The notes: a model not told the origin generated them from the sequence alone. DNA of 64,000 nt from Solimonas marina (GCF_012241385.1 NZ_JAAVXB010000014.1:1-64000), one strand, 5' to 3'; numbered from the stretch's first letter, positions 8,764 to 18,137 are shown. Made by a program: numbers and translations.

Positions 8764-9329
8764 CCGCTCCGGCATTGGGGCTTGGCCCGGTGGTGTATGC
8801 CGTTGACCTTCGACTGTTCCACGCCATCCATCCGTCTACACCGCCGTCGCCCGCGATGCTGCATCTGGCGCGCGGTCTGGCCGATGGGCCGTTGATCCTG
8901 ACCGCTGCTCTCCTTGGGACGATGCTGATGTTTCCTCGGTGGTCGATGCGCTCGATCGCCCTGAAAGCGGTGGGTGTCGCTGCCGTGGCACTACTCCTGA
9001 ATCTGGTCATCGGCGCTGTCTGGGATCGAGCGCGCCCCTTCGTGGCCGGTGTCGGCCAAGCATGGGTCTCCCATGCGGCGACCGGCAGCTTTCCCAGCGA
9101 CCACCTGACCGTGCAGTGGGTCGTCGCCGGCATACTGTTGCTGAATCAACGCAGCCGAGTTTGGGGCATCGGGATCGCACTGCTTGGTCTGCTCATGGCA
9201 TGGGCACGCATCTACCTGGGCGTGCATTATCCCGGCGATATGCTGGGAGCCCTCGCGATAGGTGGGCTGGCCATGCTGAGTGGCTGGGCTGGGGTTGCGA
9301 GCCAGCCCCACGCCGTCCAACGGCGGTGA
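8760..9329 (+). CDS. PAP2-superfamily phosphatase (PbrB/BcrC-like)
   Basis: This 189-residue membrane protein carries the phosphatidic-acid phosphatase signature: DRARPF, FPSDHL and ARIYLGVHYPGD, supplying the catalytic His and Arg residues. Undecaprenyl-pyrophosphate phosphatases of this kind occur in pbr operons (PbrB), where released phosphate is thought to trap exported lead outside the membrane. Its place at the end of the MerR/PbrT group supports that role; ordinary lipid-carrier recycling is the alternative. Confidence 0.8.
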   Translation: MTAPALGLGPVVYAVDLRLFHAIHPSTPPSPAMLHLARGLADGPLILTAALLGTMLMFPRWSMRSIALKAVGVAAVALLLNLVIGAVWDRARPFVAGVGQAWVSHAATGSFPSDHLTVQWVVAGILLLNQRSRVWGIGIALLGLLMAWARIYLGVHYPGDMLGALAIGGLAMLSGWAGVASQPHAVQRR

Positions 9330-9540
9330 CCACGTAGCCGCGCATACTGTCGGCCTTCCACCGTGGCCAGCGTCGCCAGCGGCGCACGCGATCGCCCAGG
9401 TTCATCGGCATCGCACGCACAATGACGTGCGCAGGCTTGAGACAGGACGACGGTTCCCGCCGCAGCCACGCCACGCCGACGGGGAGTCATCGCGTGGAAG
9501 CGGCACCGGGCTCGCGGTTTGGCAAAGCGACTGTGTGAGG

Positions 9541-10446
9541 TCAAACCTTTTGCGGCTCCTCGCACCCCAGCCCGCACGACGTTGTTTCGACCTGCAGCGT
9601 CACGTGATGGATGTCAAAGCGCGCCTCCAGCATCTGCGCCAGCCGGAGCCGCAGCGCTTCTGCGTCTGATGCGTCGCCATCCATGATCACATGCGCCGCC
9701 ATCGCCGAACGCGTGCTGCTGAGCGCCCATACGTGCACATCGTGCAGCGCAGCCACGCCCGGAGTGGCCAGCATTTCGGCGCGGACCCGTTCAGTATCGA
9801 CGCCACGAGGCGTCCCCTCCATCAGGACATTCCCGGCCTCTCGCAGCAATGTCCATGTCCGCGGCAGCACCCACAGACCAATCAACACGGCGATGATTGG
9901 ATCGGCAATGTAAAAGCCGGTGAACTTGATGATCAACGCGCCGATGATTACGCCGACCGAACCGATCATGTCGGCCCAAACTTCCAGATAGGCGCCTTTC
10001 ACGTTGAGGTTTTCACCGCTGCCGGCCTTGAGCAATCGCATCGAGATGAGGTTGATCACCAGCCCGAGCACCGCGATCACCAGCATGCCGGTGGAGGCCA
10101 CCGACGGCGGTTCGCTGAAACGCCGCACCGCCTCCCACAAGATGTAGCCGGCGACGAGGAACAGCAAGCCACCATTGACGAGTGCGCCGATGGCTTCCAT
10201 GCGCGCGTAACCATAGGTGCGTTTCGCATCGGGGGGACGTCGTGCCAGGCGCACGGCGGTCAGCGAGATCGTCAGCGCGATCACATCGGTCGCCATGTGT
10301 GCCGCGTCCGACAACAAGGCCAAGCTGTTGGTAAGCAGACCGCCGATGATCTCGGCGACAAGAAACATACTGGTCAGGCCGAGTGCCCACCACAGCGGCG
10401 TCTCGTGCCTGATCTCCGTACCCACATGATCGTGCCCGGCATTCAT
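9541..10446 (-). CDS. czcD: CzcD-type cation diffusion facilitator
   Basis: From ATG 10446 (preceded by GGAG) the protein has 301 residues: a His-containing start (NAGHDHVG), six membrane helices with the metal site AAHMATD in TM2 and EVWADMIGS in TM5, and a C-terminal cytoplasmic domain (DVHVWALSST) typical of dimeric Zn/Co/Cd:proton antiporters. It overlaps the stop of the short CDF-like gene upstream by one base. As the last gene of the czc group it exports metal from the cytoplasm to the periplasm, where CzcCBA can act. Confidence 0.92.
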   Translation of the reverse strand: MNAGHDHVGTEIRHETPLWWALGLTSMFLVAEIIGGLLTNSLALLSDAAHMATDVIALTISLTAVRLARRPPDAKRTYGYARMEAIGALVNGGLLFLVAGYILWEAVRRFSEPPSVASTGMLVIAVLGLVINLISMRLLKAGSGENLNVKGAYLEVWADMIGSVGVIIGALIIKFTGFYIADPIIAVLIGLWVLPRTWTLLREAGNVLMEGTPRGVDTERVRAEMLATPGVAALHDVHVWALSSTRSAMAAHVIMDGDASDAEALRLRLAQMLEARFDIHHVTLQVETTSCGLGCEEPQKV

Positions 10447-11066
10447 CAGTTGTCTCCACTCACGTAGCTTCGCCACGCCATGCGGAACACCCGCCATGCC
10501 GAGCGCAGAAACATCAACAACAACGCCGACGCAACCAGCAGATCGGGCCAGCCGGCGCCGAAGAAGCCGACGCCGGCGGCCGCTGCCAGCACGGCGACAC
10601 CTTCGAACACGTCATTGCGCGAGCATTCCCAGGCCGAGGCCATGTTGACGTCGCCTTTGCGGTAAGGCAGCAGCAGGCGCAGGCATGCGGCATTGGCGAC
10701 CAGGTTCAGCAAGGCGGCGATACCGATCGCCTCGAAGATCGGCACGCCAGGATGCAGGAGACGCCAGCCAATCTGGATGGCGACTGCAAGCGCCGCACCA
10801 AGAATCAGTGCGCCCTTGAACAGCGCCACCCGGGCCTTCGCGCGGTCACTGGCACCAACAACCGCAAGGCTCAAGAGGTAGGTGAGCGCATCCCCAAGAT
10901 TGTCCAACCCGCCGGACAGCAGCGACGACGAACCGCTGTAGATCGCCGCGGCCAGCATCATCGTGAAAGTAGCGAGGTTGATCGCCAGAACGATCATCAA
11001 CACCCGACGCTGCCGCGCCTGCAACGCGGCAATATCGATGGTGGTGGCACAACACGTATCAGACAT
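10446..11066 (-). CDS. Short CDF-like cation transporter 3
   Basis: This 206-residue protein with about six membrane segments starts SDTCCATT. TM2 contains SGGLDNLGDALTY and TM5 contains CSRNDVFEGVAVL, matching the paralogue at 5469-6098 in motif layout. It has no cytoplasmic domain. It lies between the PII-like gene and czcD. Its function as a small metal transporter is inferred from this similarity. Confidence 0.8.
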   Translation of the reverse strand: MSDTCCATTIDIAALQARQRRVLMIVLAINLATFTMMLAAAIYSGSSSLLSGGLDNLGDALTYLLSLAVVGASDRAKARVALFKGALILGAALAVAIQIGWRLLHPGVPIFEAIGIAALLNLVANAACLRLLLPYRKGDVNMASAWECSRNDVFEGVAVLAAAAGVGFFGAGWPDLLVASALLLMFLRSAWRVFRMAWRSYVSGDN

Positions 11067-11199
11067 GAGCCGGTAACCCGATGGATTGGATGCATGCTTC
11101 AGGTATTGGAATCCCTCATGGCGGCGACCACTCTACGCGGCCGCCGCCGTGTTATGAAATGACACCGATGCAGCGACGTGAGTACTCCCGCTGCCCCGA

Positions 11200-11529
11200 T
11201 TAGTCGTTATCCACACGCCCGTCGATCGGCCACGCCCGATCCACCGTGCTCTGGTAGACCCAGCCCGCAACACTCTGGCCGGTGCGTCCGTGCAGGCGAA
11301 TCAGTTGTACGGCTCGATCCACCTGGTCGTCTTCGCAGAACACCTCCAGCTTGATCTGTCGGGTTACGCGTTCGCCCAGTTCCATCGAATAGACCTGTTC
11401 TTGCGCACTGAGCGCCGTCAACAAGCCCTTGACGTCACTGACGGACAGGTAGCCGAACCCAGCGTCCTCCAGGGCGTGAATGACGTCGACGACGCGGCCG
11501 CGGTGGATGAATGCCTTTACTTCTTTCAT
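11200..11529 (-). CDS. PII-like small regulatory protein of the czc operon
   Basis: The product is a 109-residue ferredoxin-like-fold protein of the GlnB/CutA-related type, beginning MKEVKAFIHRGRVVDVIHAL, with a T-loop-like region (TALSAQEQVYSME) lacking the uridylylated Tyr context of GlnB. It overlaps the end of czcA by 4 bp (ATGA). PII-like proteins often follow heavy-metal RND genes; they may sense a nucleotide or metal and adjust the pump, but no experimental role can be read from sequence. Confidence 0.8.
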   Translation of the reverse strand: MKEVKAFIHRGRVVDVIHALEDAGFGYLSVSDVKGLLTALSAQEQVYSMELGERVTRQIKLEVFCEDDQVDRAVQLIRLHGRTGQSVAGWVYQSTVDRAWPIDGRVDND

Positions 11530-14500
11530 GGGGTGGTCTCCTTGGCCAGGCGCCGCGCGGCGCGTTCTTCGATCCAGTCATAGAGCACCGGCAGCAGTAC
11601 CAGCGTCAGCAGGGTCGAGGTAATCAGGCCGCCCACTACCACGGTGGCGAGCGGTCGCTGGGTCTCCGCACCCACACCGCTGGAGAGCAGCATCGGAACC
11701 AGGCCCAGGATCGCGACGCTGGCGGTCATCATCACCGGTCGCATGCGCAACGCCGTGCCGCGAACCACCGCCTCCCGAACCGAAAGCCCTTTCTCGCGTT
11801 GCTCGTTCAGGAAGCTCACCAGCACGATGCCGTTCAACATCGCCACGCCGAACACCGCGATAAAGCCGATCGCCGAGGGCACCGACAGGTATTGCCCGGT
11901 GATGGCCAGTCCGACGATGCCGCCGATGGTGGCGAACGGTACGTTGGCCAGGATCAGCGCGGCGTACTTCACCGAGTTGAACGCGGTGTAGAGCAGCACG
12001 AAGATGAAGAAGATTGTCGCCGGCACGATTAGCGACAACCGTTTCAAGGCCCGCTGCTGGTTCTCGAATGCGCCACCCCATTCGCTGTAGTAGCCGGTGG
12101 GCAGATGCACCTTTTTGAAGATCGCGGCATTCGCCTCCTTGACGAAGCCGTCGATGTCGCGACCACGCACGTCCATCTGGATCACGGCGTAGCGTTGCAA
12201 CTGCTCACGACGGATGAACGAGTAACCCTCGGCGTCACTGACCTCGGCCACCTGCGACAGCTGTACCAGTGCGCCACTGGCGGTGCGGATCGGGATGCGC
12301 TGGATCGCCGGCAAGGATGCCTTGTCGGCATCGTCCAGCCGGACTGTGATGTCGAAGCGTTTCACGCCATCGAGCTGCGTGGTCACGGGCTCGCCGCCGA
12401 TGCCGTTCTTCACCACGGTCAGCACGTCGTCGGCGTTGAGGCCGTAGCGGGCCAGCGCGTCGCGATCCACCTTGATGCGAATTTGTGGCTTGCCGATGTT
12501 TGCCTCCAACGCCAGGTCTGCTACACCAGGCACCCCGGCCAGCGCGTCCTTAATGCGGCTGCTGAGCCGGTCCAGCTCGCCCAGGTCCTCGCCGTAGATC
12601 TTCAGGGCCAGGGTGGCACGCACGCCGGAGATCAATTCCTCGATGCGCATCTGGATGGGTTGGGTATAGCTCACCACGGCAGTGGGCAAGGCCGCCGACA
12701 ATTCCTTCTGCATCGCCTCCTCGATGCTGTCCAGCGTTTCGCCTTTGCGCCATTGATCCTTCGGCTTCAGCGGCGTGTATACCTCCATGTAGTTCACGTC
12801 GGCGGTCTCGCCCTTTTCAGCGCGCCCGATCATCGCCAGAGTGGTGTCCACCTCCGGGAATTTCTGCTTGATCAGCGCCGACACCTGTTTGGAGATATTG
12901 ATCGACTCATCCAGCGACGCCGAGGGAATCGAGGTAATGCGCCACATGATGGCGCCTTCCTTCAGGTTAGGCATGAACTCCTTGCCGAGGAACGGGAACA
13001 GCGCGAGGCTGCCGACCAAGGCTCCGGCGGCGATGCCCAGCACTAGCTTGCGGCGCGCCAGCGCCCAGGCGAGCACCGTGGCGTAGTGGCGTTTCAGGAA
13101 TGCCACCAGCCAGGTGTCCTTCTCTTCCTTCGGCTTCAACACCAGCGCGGCGAGCACCGGTATCAACGTCAAGGCGAGAATCAGCGAGCCGGCCATCGCG
13201 AAGCTGATATTGAACGCCATCGGCTTGAACATCTTGCCTTCCAGCCCTTGCAGGCTGAACAGCGGCAGGAACACCACGATGATGATCAGGATCGCGAACG
13301 CCATTGGATTGGCCACCTCGCGCGCCGCGGCCAGCACCGCGGACGTGCGATCGACCGGGCCGCCATGCGCCTTGCGCTCGGCCATGATGCGGTAGGCGTT
13401 TTCCACCATCACCACGGCGCCATCCACCATCATGCCGATACCGATCGCCAGGCCCGCCAGCGACATCAGATTGGCCGACAGCCCCACCTGATTCATGCAG
13501 ATGAAGGCAATCAGCATCGCCAACGGCAACGCCACCACCACCACCAGCGCGCTGCGAAACTCGCCCAGGAACAGGAACAGTACCAGTGCCACCAGGATCG
13601 AGCCCTCGATCAACGCCCGCACCGCGGTCTCCACGGCGGCGTTGACCAGCTCGGTACGCTCGTACACCGGCTTGACCACGACGCCGGGTGGCAGCGCCTG
13701 CTTGACCGTGTCGAGCTTGGCCTTGACCGCATCGACCACGCTCTTGGCGTTCTCGCCAATGCGCGCCAGCGCTTGGCCCATCACCACTTCCTTGCCATCG
13801 CGGGTCACGGCACCGGTGCGGGGCGCACCTGCTTCGGTGATCGTGGCGACGTCACGCACGTAGACCGGCGTGCCGTCTTCGGTCTTGAGCACGATGTTGC
13901 CCAGATCCTTCGCGTTCTGGATCAGCCCCAGTCCACGCACCAGATACTGTTCGCGCCCGACGTCGACGAAGTTGCCGCCGACCTGCGCGTTGTTCGCCTG
14001 CAGCGCCTCGATCACCTGCTTGAACCCGAGCTTGTGCGCGATCAGCTTCATCGGATCGATGCGCACCTGGAACTGCTTCTCCTGCCCACCCCAGGAGGTG
14101 ACGTCATCGACGCCGGGAGCGGTGCGCAGGATCAGACGGATGGTCCAGTCCTGCAGCGTGCGCAGGTCCATGTCGTTCGGCGCCGTACCGGCGGTGGCAC
14201 CCTTGAGCTGGTCGTCGGCGCGTTCGACGGTGTACCAGAACACCTGGCCGAGACCGGAGGTGTTCGGTCCCATTTCGGGCTTGCCATAACCCGCCGGCAG
14301 GCGATCGCCGACCTGTTGCAACCGTTCATTGACCAGCTGACGGGCGAAGTAGATGTCCATGCTGTCGTCGAAATAGACCGACACATACGACAAACCGAAC
14401 AGGCTCACCGAGCGAATCTGTTCCACCTTGGGCAAACCGGCGAGTGCCGACTCCACCGGGGTGGTGAGCAGTTGCTCGACATCCTCCGCCGCCAGCCCCG

Positions 14501-14663
14501 AGGCTTCGGTGTAGACGTTGACCTGCACCGGCGTGACGTCGGGAAACGCGTCGATGGGCAGCTGACGCACCGCCTGGAAGCCGAGAAAGCCGATCACCAC
14601 GAAAAGGATCAGCACCAGCACCTTGTAACGCAGGGAGAATTCAACCAGACGTTCCAGCATCAT
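11526..14663 (-). CDS. czcA: Heavy-metal RND efflux pump, inner-membrane subunit CzcA
   Basis: The 1,045-residue trimeric proton/metal antiporter has twelve membrane helices and two large periplasmic loops. The HME-type TM4 motif is present as GIGMMVDGAVVMVEN, with the Asp and Glu for proton relay. This differs from the CusA form found at 45336-48512 and points to Zn/Co/Cd or Ni. It is the third gene of a tight czcC-czcB-czcA series joined by 4-bp overlaps. It moves metal from the periplasm or cytoplasm through the CzcB adaptor to CzcC. Confidence 0.94.
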   Translation of the reverse strand: MMLERLVEFSLRYKVLVLILFVVIGFLGFQAVRQLPIDAFPDVTPVQVNVYTEASGLAAEDVEQLLTTPVESALAGLPKVEQIRSVSLFGLSYVSVYFDDSMDIYFARQLVNERLQQVGDRLPAGYGKPEMGPNTSGLGQVFWYTVERADDQLKGATAGTAPNDMDLRTLQDWTIRLILRTAPGVDDVTSWGGQEKQFQVRIDPMKLIAHKLGFKQVIEALQANNAQVGGNFVDVGREQYLVRGLGLIQNAKDLGNIVLKTEDGTPVYVRDVATITEAGAPRTGAVTRDGKEVVMGQALARIGENAKSVVDAVKAKLDTVKQALPPGVVVKPVYERTELVNAAVETAVRALIEGSILVALVLFLFLGEFRSALVVVVALPLAMLIAFICMNQVGLSANLMSLAGLAIGIGMMVDGAVVMVENAYRIMAERKAHGGPVDRTSAVLAAAREVANPMAFAILIIIVVFLPLFSLQGLEGKMFKPMAFNISFAMAGSLILALTLIPVLAALVLKPKEEKDTWLVAFLKRHYATVLAWALARRKLVLGIAAGALVGSLALFPFLGKEFMPNLKEGAIMWRITSIPSASLDESINISKQVSALIKQKFPEVDTTLAMIGRAEKGETADVNYMEVYTPLKPKDQWRKGETLDSIEEAMQKELSAALPTAVVSYTQPIQMRIEELISGVRATLALKIYGEDLGELDRLSSRIKDALAGVPGVADLALEANIGKPQIRIKVDRDALARYGLNADDVLTVVKNGIGGEPVTTQLDGVKRFDITVRLDDADKASLPAIQRIPIRTASGALVQLSQVAEVSDAEGYSFIRREQLQRYAVIQMDVRGRDIDGFVKEANAAIFKKVHLPTGYYSEWGGAFENQQRALKRLSLIVPATIFFIFVLLYTAFNSVKYAALILANVPFATIGGIVGLAITGQYLSVPSAIGFIAVFGVAMLNGIVLVSFLNEQREKGLSVREAVVRGTALRMRPVMMTASVAILGLVPMLLSSGVGAETQRPLATVVVGGLITSTLLTLVLLPVLYDWIEERAARRLAKETTP

Positions 14664-15757
14664 TCTTCTCCCAGCTGCGAGCGCAACAAGCGTGCCTTCA
14701 GGGCGAAGGCTCCCCTCCGCACATAGGTGTCGCCGGCCTTGAGGCCCAGGGTGACTACGGTCCAGCCATCACGCGTGTCGCCGACCATCACGGGGGCCGG
14801 CTCGAACTCGCCCTTGCCCTTGGCGATAAACACGGTCGGCTGGTTCTGCAGCAGCACGATCGCTTCGGCGGGCACCGCCAGCTTTTGCACCACGCTGCCG
14901 GCGGCGATGCGCGCCTCGACCAATTCACCCGGATGCAACAGATCCTTGCGATTGTCGACCTCGATGCGCACCGGCACCGTGCGCGTGCGCTCATCGGTCT
15001 GATGCGAGCGCTGCACGACCTTGCCGGGGATCGCGGTGTCGTGCACGAGGATGCGGGCCTGGGCATCGGGCTTGACCCGTTCGGCGTCGGCCGGTGTCAT
15101 TTGCGCCACGACCCAGACCGAATCTTCCTTGACCAAGGTGAACAAGGTGCGGCCGGGCTCCACCCGCTCACCGACCAGAAACTCGTCGGTGGTGACGCGA
15201 CCGGCGGCCGGCGCGAGCAACTCGAAGCTGCCATCCGCACCGGCCGACCCCTTGCGCAGCAAGCCGCCGATCTGGTCGTCGGACAGCCCGTAGGCGCGCA
15301 GCTTAGCGCGCGCCTGATCGCGCTGCACTTTCGCTTCGTTGTAGCGCCGTGCCGAAACCGCCTGTGGCCCGAGCGAGGCGATCCGTTGCCAGTCCTGTTC
15401 GGCCACGATCAACGCACCCTGTGTCTCGGCCACCTGCACGCTGGAAAGCACCACCAGCGGCGCGCCGGCATTCACCACGTCGCCAAGCTTGGCCTTGCGA
15501 GCCAGCACCTGCGATTCCACGCGCGGCGACACCAGTACGGTGGAATACGCATCGGCTTTCACTTCGCCGGGGGCTTTCAGTTCATCGGTCAAGGCACGCG
15601 GGGCGGCCTTGTCGAGGACAATGCCAGCGTCCTTGATCGCCTTGGCATCCAGCGCGAGCGGATTAGCGGGTGCCGGTTCCTGCGCCATGACGGGGCCGGC
15701 CAGTGCCGCCAGCAGCACCACGCCCAGCAGGCTGCGTTTCAGAAGAGAGAGATTCAT
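14660..15757 (-). CDS. czcB: RND periplasmic adaptor CzcB
   Basis: The 365-residue membrane-fusion protein has an N-terminal signal sequence ending near VMAQEPAP, a lipoyl-like half-domain (VSPRVESQVLARKAKLGDVV), a helical hairpin, the second lipoyl half (LLAPAAGRVTTDEFLVGERV) and a beta-barrel region. It bridges CzcA and CzcC in the periplasm. It overlaps both neighbours by 4 bp. Confidence 0.93.
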   Translation of the reverse strand: MNLSLLKRSLLGVVLLAALAGPVMAQEPAPANPLALDAKAIKDAGIVLDKAAPRALTDELKAPGEVKADAYSTVLVSPRVESQVLARKAKLGDVVNAGAPLVVLSSVQVAETQGALIVAEQDWQRIASLGPQAVSARRYNEAKVQRDQARAKLRAYGLSDDQIGGLLRKGSAGADGSFELLAPAAGRVTTDEFLVGERVEPGRTLFTLVKEDSVWVVAQMTPADAERVKPDAQARILVHDTAIPGKVVQRSHQTDERTRTVPVRIEVDNRKDLLHPGELVEARIAAGSVVQKLAVPAEAIVLLQNQPTVFIAKGKGEFEPAPVMVGDTRDGWTVVTLGLKAGDTYVRRGAFALKARLLRSQLGEE

Positions 15758-17073
15758 CGGGGGATATCCTGATTAAGGCTGTCCTGAGTAGGGCCGCCCT
15801 GAGTGCGGCCATCGAGCCAGTCAGTGAGACGGCCCGCAGCGGTGAGGTAGTCGAACCAGGTCTGCCAGGTCTGGCTTTCCAGTTCCTGGCCGGACAACGC
15901 AGTGTCCAGGCTCTGCTTGAGCTGTACGAGGTAATCGGAGGTGCTGATTTCGCCAGCGCGCCAGAGCTTCTCCAGCAATGCCGTGCGATCCTCGAACGCG
16001 GCGGCGCGACCGCCGCGGAACGCCTCGGCGGCGTTGCGCAAGGCGGCATAGCGCGCTTGCACTTCCTGCAACCCCGCACGCAGGACAAACTGGCGCGAGC
16101 GCACGCCGGCGGCGGCCGCATCGGCTTCCGCACGGGCGGCCTCCACTTCCGCACGACCGGTGTTGAGCACCGGCAAGGGAATGGATACGCTCAGGCCAAT
16201 CACCTGATCGGTGCGCGGTCCGCTGCGCACCTGTCCACCGGTCAGGCTCAGCGTGGGATCGGGGATGCGGGCGCGACGGGCGACTTGCACGCCTGCCTCG
16301 GCGCTGGCTTGCTGGGCACGGGACTGTCGCAGTTCGGGCAGCTCATCGACAGGCAACGGCGTGACGCTGCCCACCACTGGTGGCATGCCGGCTGGCAACG
16401 GTGGCAGCGCGGTCAGCTGATCGCCACTGATGGCCAGCAACTCGGCACGGGCCGCCGCTTCGTTGCTCGCGAGCGTGGCTTGTTGCACCTGCGACTCGCC
16501 CAAGGCCAGGCCGGCCAAATCGCGCTCGGGGCTGCTGATGTCGCCGACCTTCAGTCGCTGCGCGGCCAGGTCATCGAAGCGCTGCATCAACGCCAGACGA
16601 CGCTGGCCCAGCTCACTCTGTCGGACGGCGAGTGCGGCCGTCGACCACGCCTTCAGCCAGCGGGCGGCGACGTCACGCCGCACTAGGTTATAGGCCGCCT
16701 CGGCGGCGCGCAGGTCGGCCTCGCCCTGACTGGCCCGGGCACGACGCTTACCGGACAGATCCAGCGGCAGACTGATGCCAGCCGTACGCCGATTGACGTC
16801 GGCGTTCTCCGCATCGAGTGACAGAGAGGGGTTGTACAGCGGCTGCGCGGCGGCACGTGCACGGGCTTGGGCCGCGTCAAGATCGGCCCGCGCGGCCTGC
16901 ACCTCGGGGCTGGTTTGCCAGATACGACGCACCGCCGCCTGCAACGGTGATGACGCCAATGCTGTCGGCAGGGGAGCTACCGGTGAGGACGGATGAGTTA
17001 CGGGGGCGGCACTGAGCATGGCCGCGTACAACAGACACACGGCGCCGATCGGCACCGAACGAAAAACAGACAT
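15754..17073 (-). CDS. czcC: Outer-membrane factor CzcC (TolC family)
   Basis: The 439-residue exported protein has a signal peptide (to about SAAPVTHP) and two internally repeated OEP domains rich in long Ala/Gln helices, for example AARADLDAAQARARAAAQP and VEAARAEADAAAAGVRSRQ. It forms the trimeric channel-tunnel of the efflux complex. It is the first pump gene of the operon, 71 bp after the small exported protein. Confidence 0.92.
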   Translation of the reverse strand: MSVFRSVPIGAVCLLYAAMLSAAPVTHPSSPVAPLPTALASSPLQAAVRRIWQTSPEVQAARADLDAAQARARAAAQPLYNPSLSLDAENADVNRRTAGISLPLDLSGKRRARASQGEADLRAAEAAYNLVRRDVAARWLKAWSTAALAVRQSELGQRRLALMQRFDDLAAQRLKVGDISSPERDLAGLALGESQVQQATLASNEAAARAELLAISGDQLTALPPLPAGMPPVVGSVTPLPVDELPELRQSRAQQASAEAGVQVARRARIPDPTLSLTGGQVRSGPRTDQVIGLSVSIPLPVLNTGRAEVEAARAEADAAAAGVRSRQFVLRAGLQEVQARYAALRNAAEAFRGGRAAAFEDRTALLEKLWRAGEISTSDYLVQLKQSLDTALSGQELESQTWQTWFDYLTAAGRLTDWLDGRTQGGPTQDSLNQDIPR

Positions 17074-17144
17074 GAAGCGATCTCCTGAAAACGGTCACGA
17101 AGCGACGAACTGCACCGGCGGTGGCGTCGCGTAACGGAGCGGTT

Positions 17145-17534
17145 TCAGGCGATCGGAGGGCGCAGCAGCGGGCCGGTCGTGGCCGGCGTGAATCCCGAAT
17201 GGAGGGTGAGCGGTGCGAAGCGTGCTTCCATCATGGCGATGGGAAGCGATGCGCTGACGGGGAACGTCACCGAATGGGCACAGGCACAGTGGCAACTGCG
17301 CCCTTCACCCAGAAGACAGGAGTTCGCATCGTCAGCCGATACCGAACTGACGGCGGTGTCCGCCAACAGGGTGGTCGGGGCAGCAGCGGTCGCCGACGCG
17401 AATCGCGCTCCCGGTCCATCGGCCACGCAGATCGATCCGCTGACCAGTTTGATCAGCAACACGGCCACGGCCAACACCCACAATCCGCGGTGGCGGCGCA
17501 GGCGAGTCAGCAGTGATGGCGCAGACCGATACAT
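17145..17534 (-). CDS. CzcI-like small exported Cys/His protein
   Basis: The product is a 129-residue protein with an N-terminal membrane or signal segment (GLWVLAVAVLLIKLVSGSIC) and a metal-binding-like cluster CLLGEGRSCHCACAH. Short exported proteins of this type commonly precede czcCBA and are annotated as CzcI, a possible periplasmic metal sensor or chaperone. The ATG is only 8 bases from the predicted -10 box, so the transcript would be nearly leaderless. Function is inferred from position and composition. Confidence 0.7.
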   Translation of the reverse strand: MYRSAPSLLTRLRRHRGLWVLAVAVLLIKLVSGSICVADGPGARFASATAAAPTTLLADTAVSSVSADDANSCLLGEGRSCHCACAHSVTFPVSASLPIAMMEARFAPLTLHSGFTPATTGPLLRPPIA

Positions 17535-17542
17535 CCCATGAT

Positions 17543-17570
17543 TCTATACGACAGCCACGCTGTTAGACAA
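17543..17570 (-). promoter_or_regulatory. Promoter of the czc operon
   Basis: On the minus strand, TTGTCT (17570-17565) and TATAGA (17548-17543) are spaced by 16 bp, close to sigma-70 consensus. The first in-frame ATG (17534) lies 8 bases downstream, implying a nearly leaderless mRNA. No clear operator dyad is visible. Confidence 0.5.
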
Positions 17571-17644
17571 TTTCACTTGGGCGCCGGTCGTGATGAATTC
17601 AGACAACCCCCTACCGGCACCGTTTGACCCCTATGAAGGATGGT

Positions 17645-17860
17645 CTACCCGCAGCACGACTTCTGTTGCTGGATCGGCGGACACGGCACGCTGCCGTACG
17701 AGCAGAACACGCAGCAGTCGCCCGCCTTGGGCCGGAGCAATTCGCCGCAGCCCTCACAGTCGTAGAAGAACTGGCAGGCGTCGGTCGGCATGGTCTCGGT
17801 GGCCTGATGGTCGCAATGCGGGCACGTCAGCGTGCTCTGCAGGATGGGCTCAACCGCCAT
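17645..17860 (-). CDS. GDCCVxC-domain protein
   Basis: From ATG 17860 the protein has 71 residues and ten Cys, including TCPHCDH, DCEGCGE and the signature GDCCVFCSYG near the middle, ending KSCCG. The small GDCCVxC family is repeatedly found beside mercury transport genes. It starts 11 bp before the end of merP, so translation is coupled. A cytoplasmic metal-handoff role is inferred from the Cys pairs and the neighbours; no enzyme motif is seen. Confidence 0.82.
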   Translation of the reverse strand: MAVEPILQSTLTCPHCDHQATETMPTDACQFFYDCEGCGELLRPKAGDCCVFCSYGSVPCPPIQQQKSCCG

Positions 17861-18137
17861 GGTTTTGCGCCGTAGCCGGAAAACCCGCCTCGGTAACCGT
17901 GCGCGCCAGTGTCGACTCCGTCGTGCGATCGGCATCGAACGTCACAGTGACAGTCTCGGCCTTGAGATCGACCTTCGAGCTCGTGACACCCGCTATGCGG
18001 CTCAAGGCTTTCTTGATCGTCACACTGCAGCTCGGGCACGTCATGTTCGCCGCATGCAGCACGGCCGTGGTGGGTGTTGCCGCATGAGCCATGCCCAGCC
18101 CCAAGATGGCGACCATTACGAATAGCCACTGACGCAT
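17850..18137 (-). CDS. merP: Periplasmic mercury-binding protein MerP
   Basis: The 95-residue protein from ATG 18137 has a signal peptide (MRQWLFVMVAILGLGMAHA) and a heavy-metal-associated fold with the binding loop NMTCPSC followed by SVTIKKAL. MerP captures Hg(II) in the periplasm and hands it to MerT. It lies 10 bp behind merT and overlaps the GDCCVxC gene. Confidence 0.9.
   Translation of the reverse strand: MRQWLFVMVAILGLGMAHAATPTTAVLHAANMTCPSCSVTIKKALSRIAGVTSSKVDLKAETVTVTFDADRTTESTLARTVTEAGFPATAQNHGG

Noticed and set aside
13086-14726. Long plus-strand frame of 546 codons opposite czcA
   Set aside because: It is rich in His/Gln/Arg, has no family motif and lies antisense to a clear RND pump; it is a GC-codon shadow.
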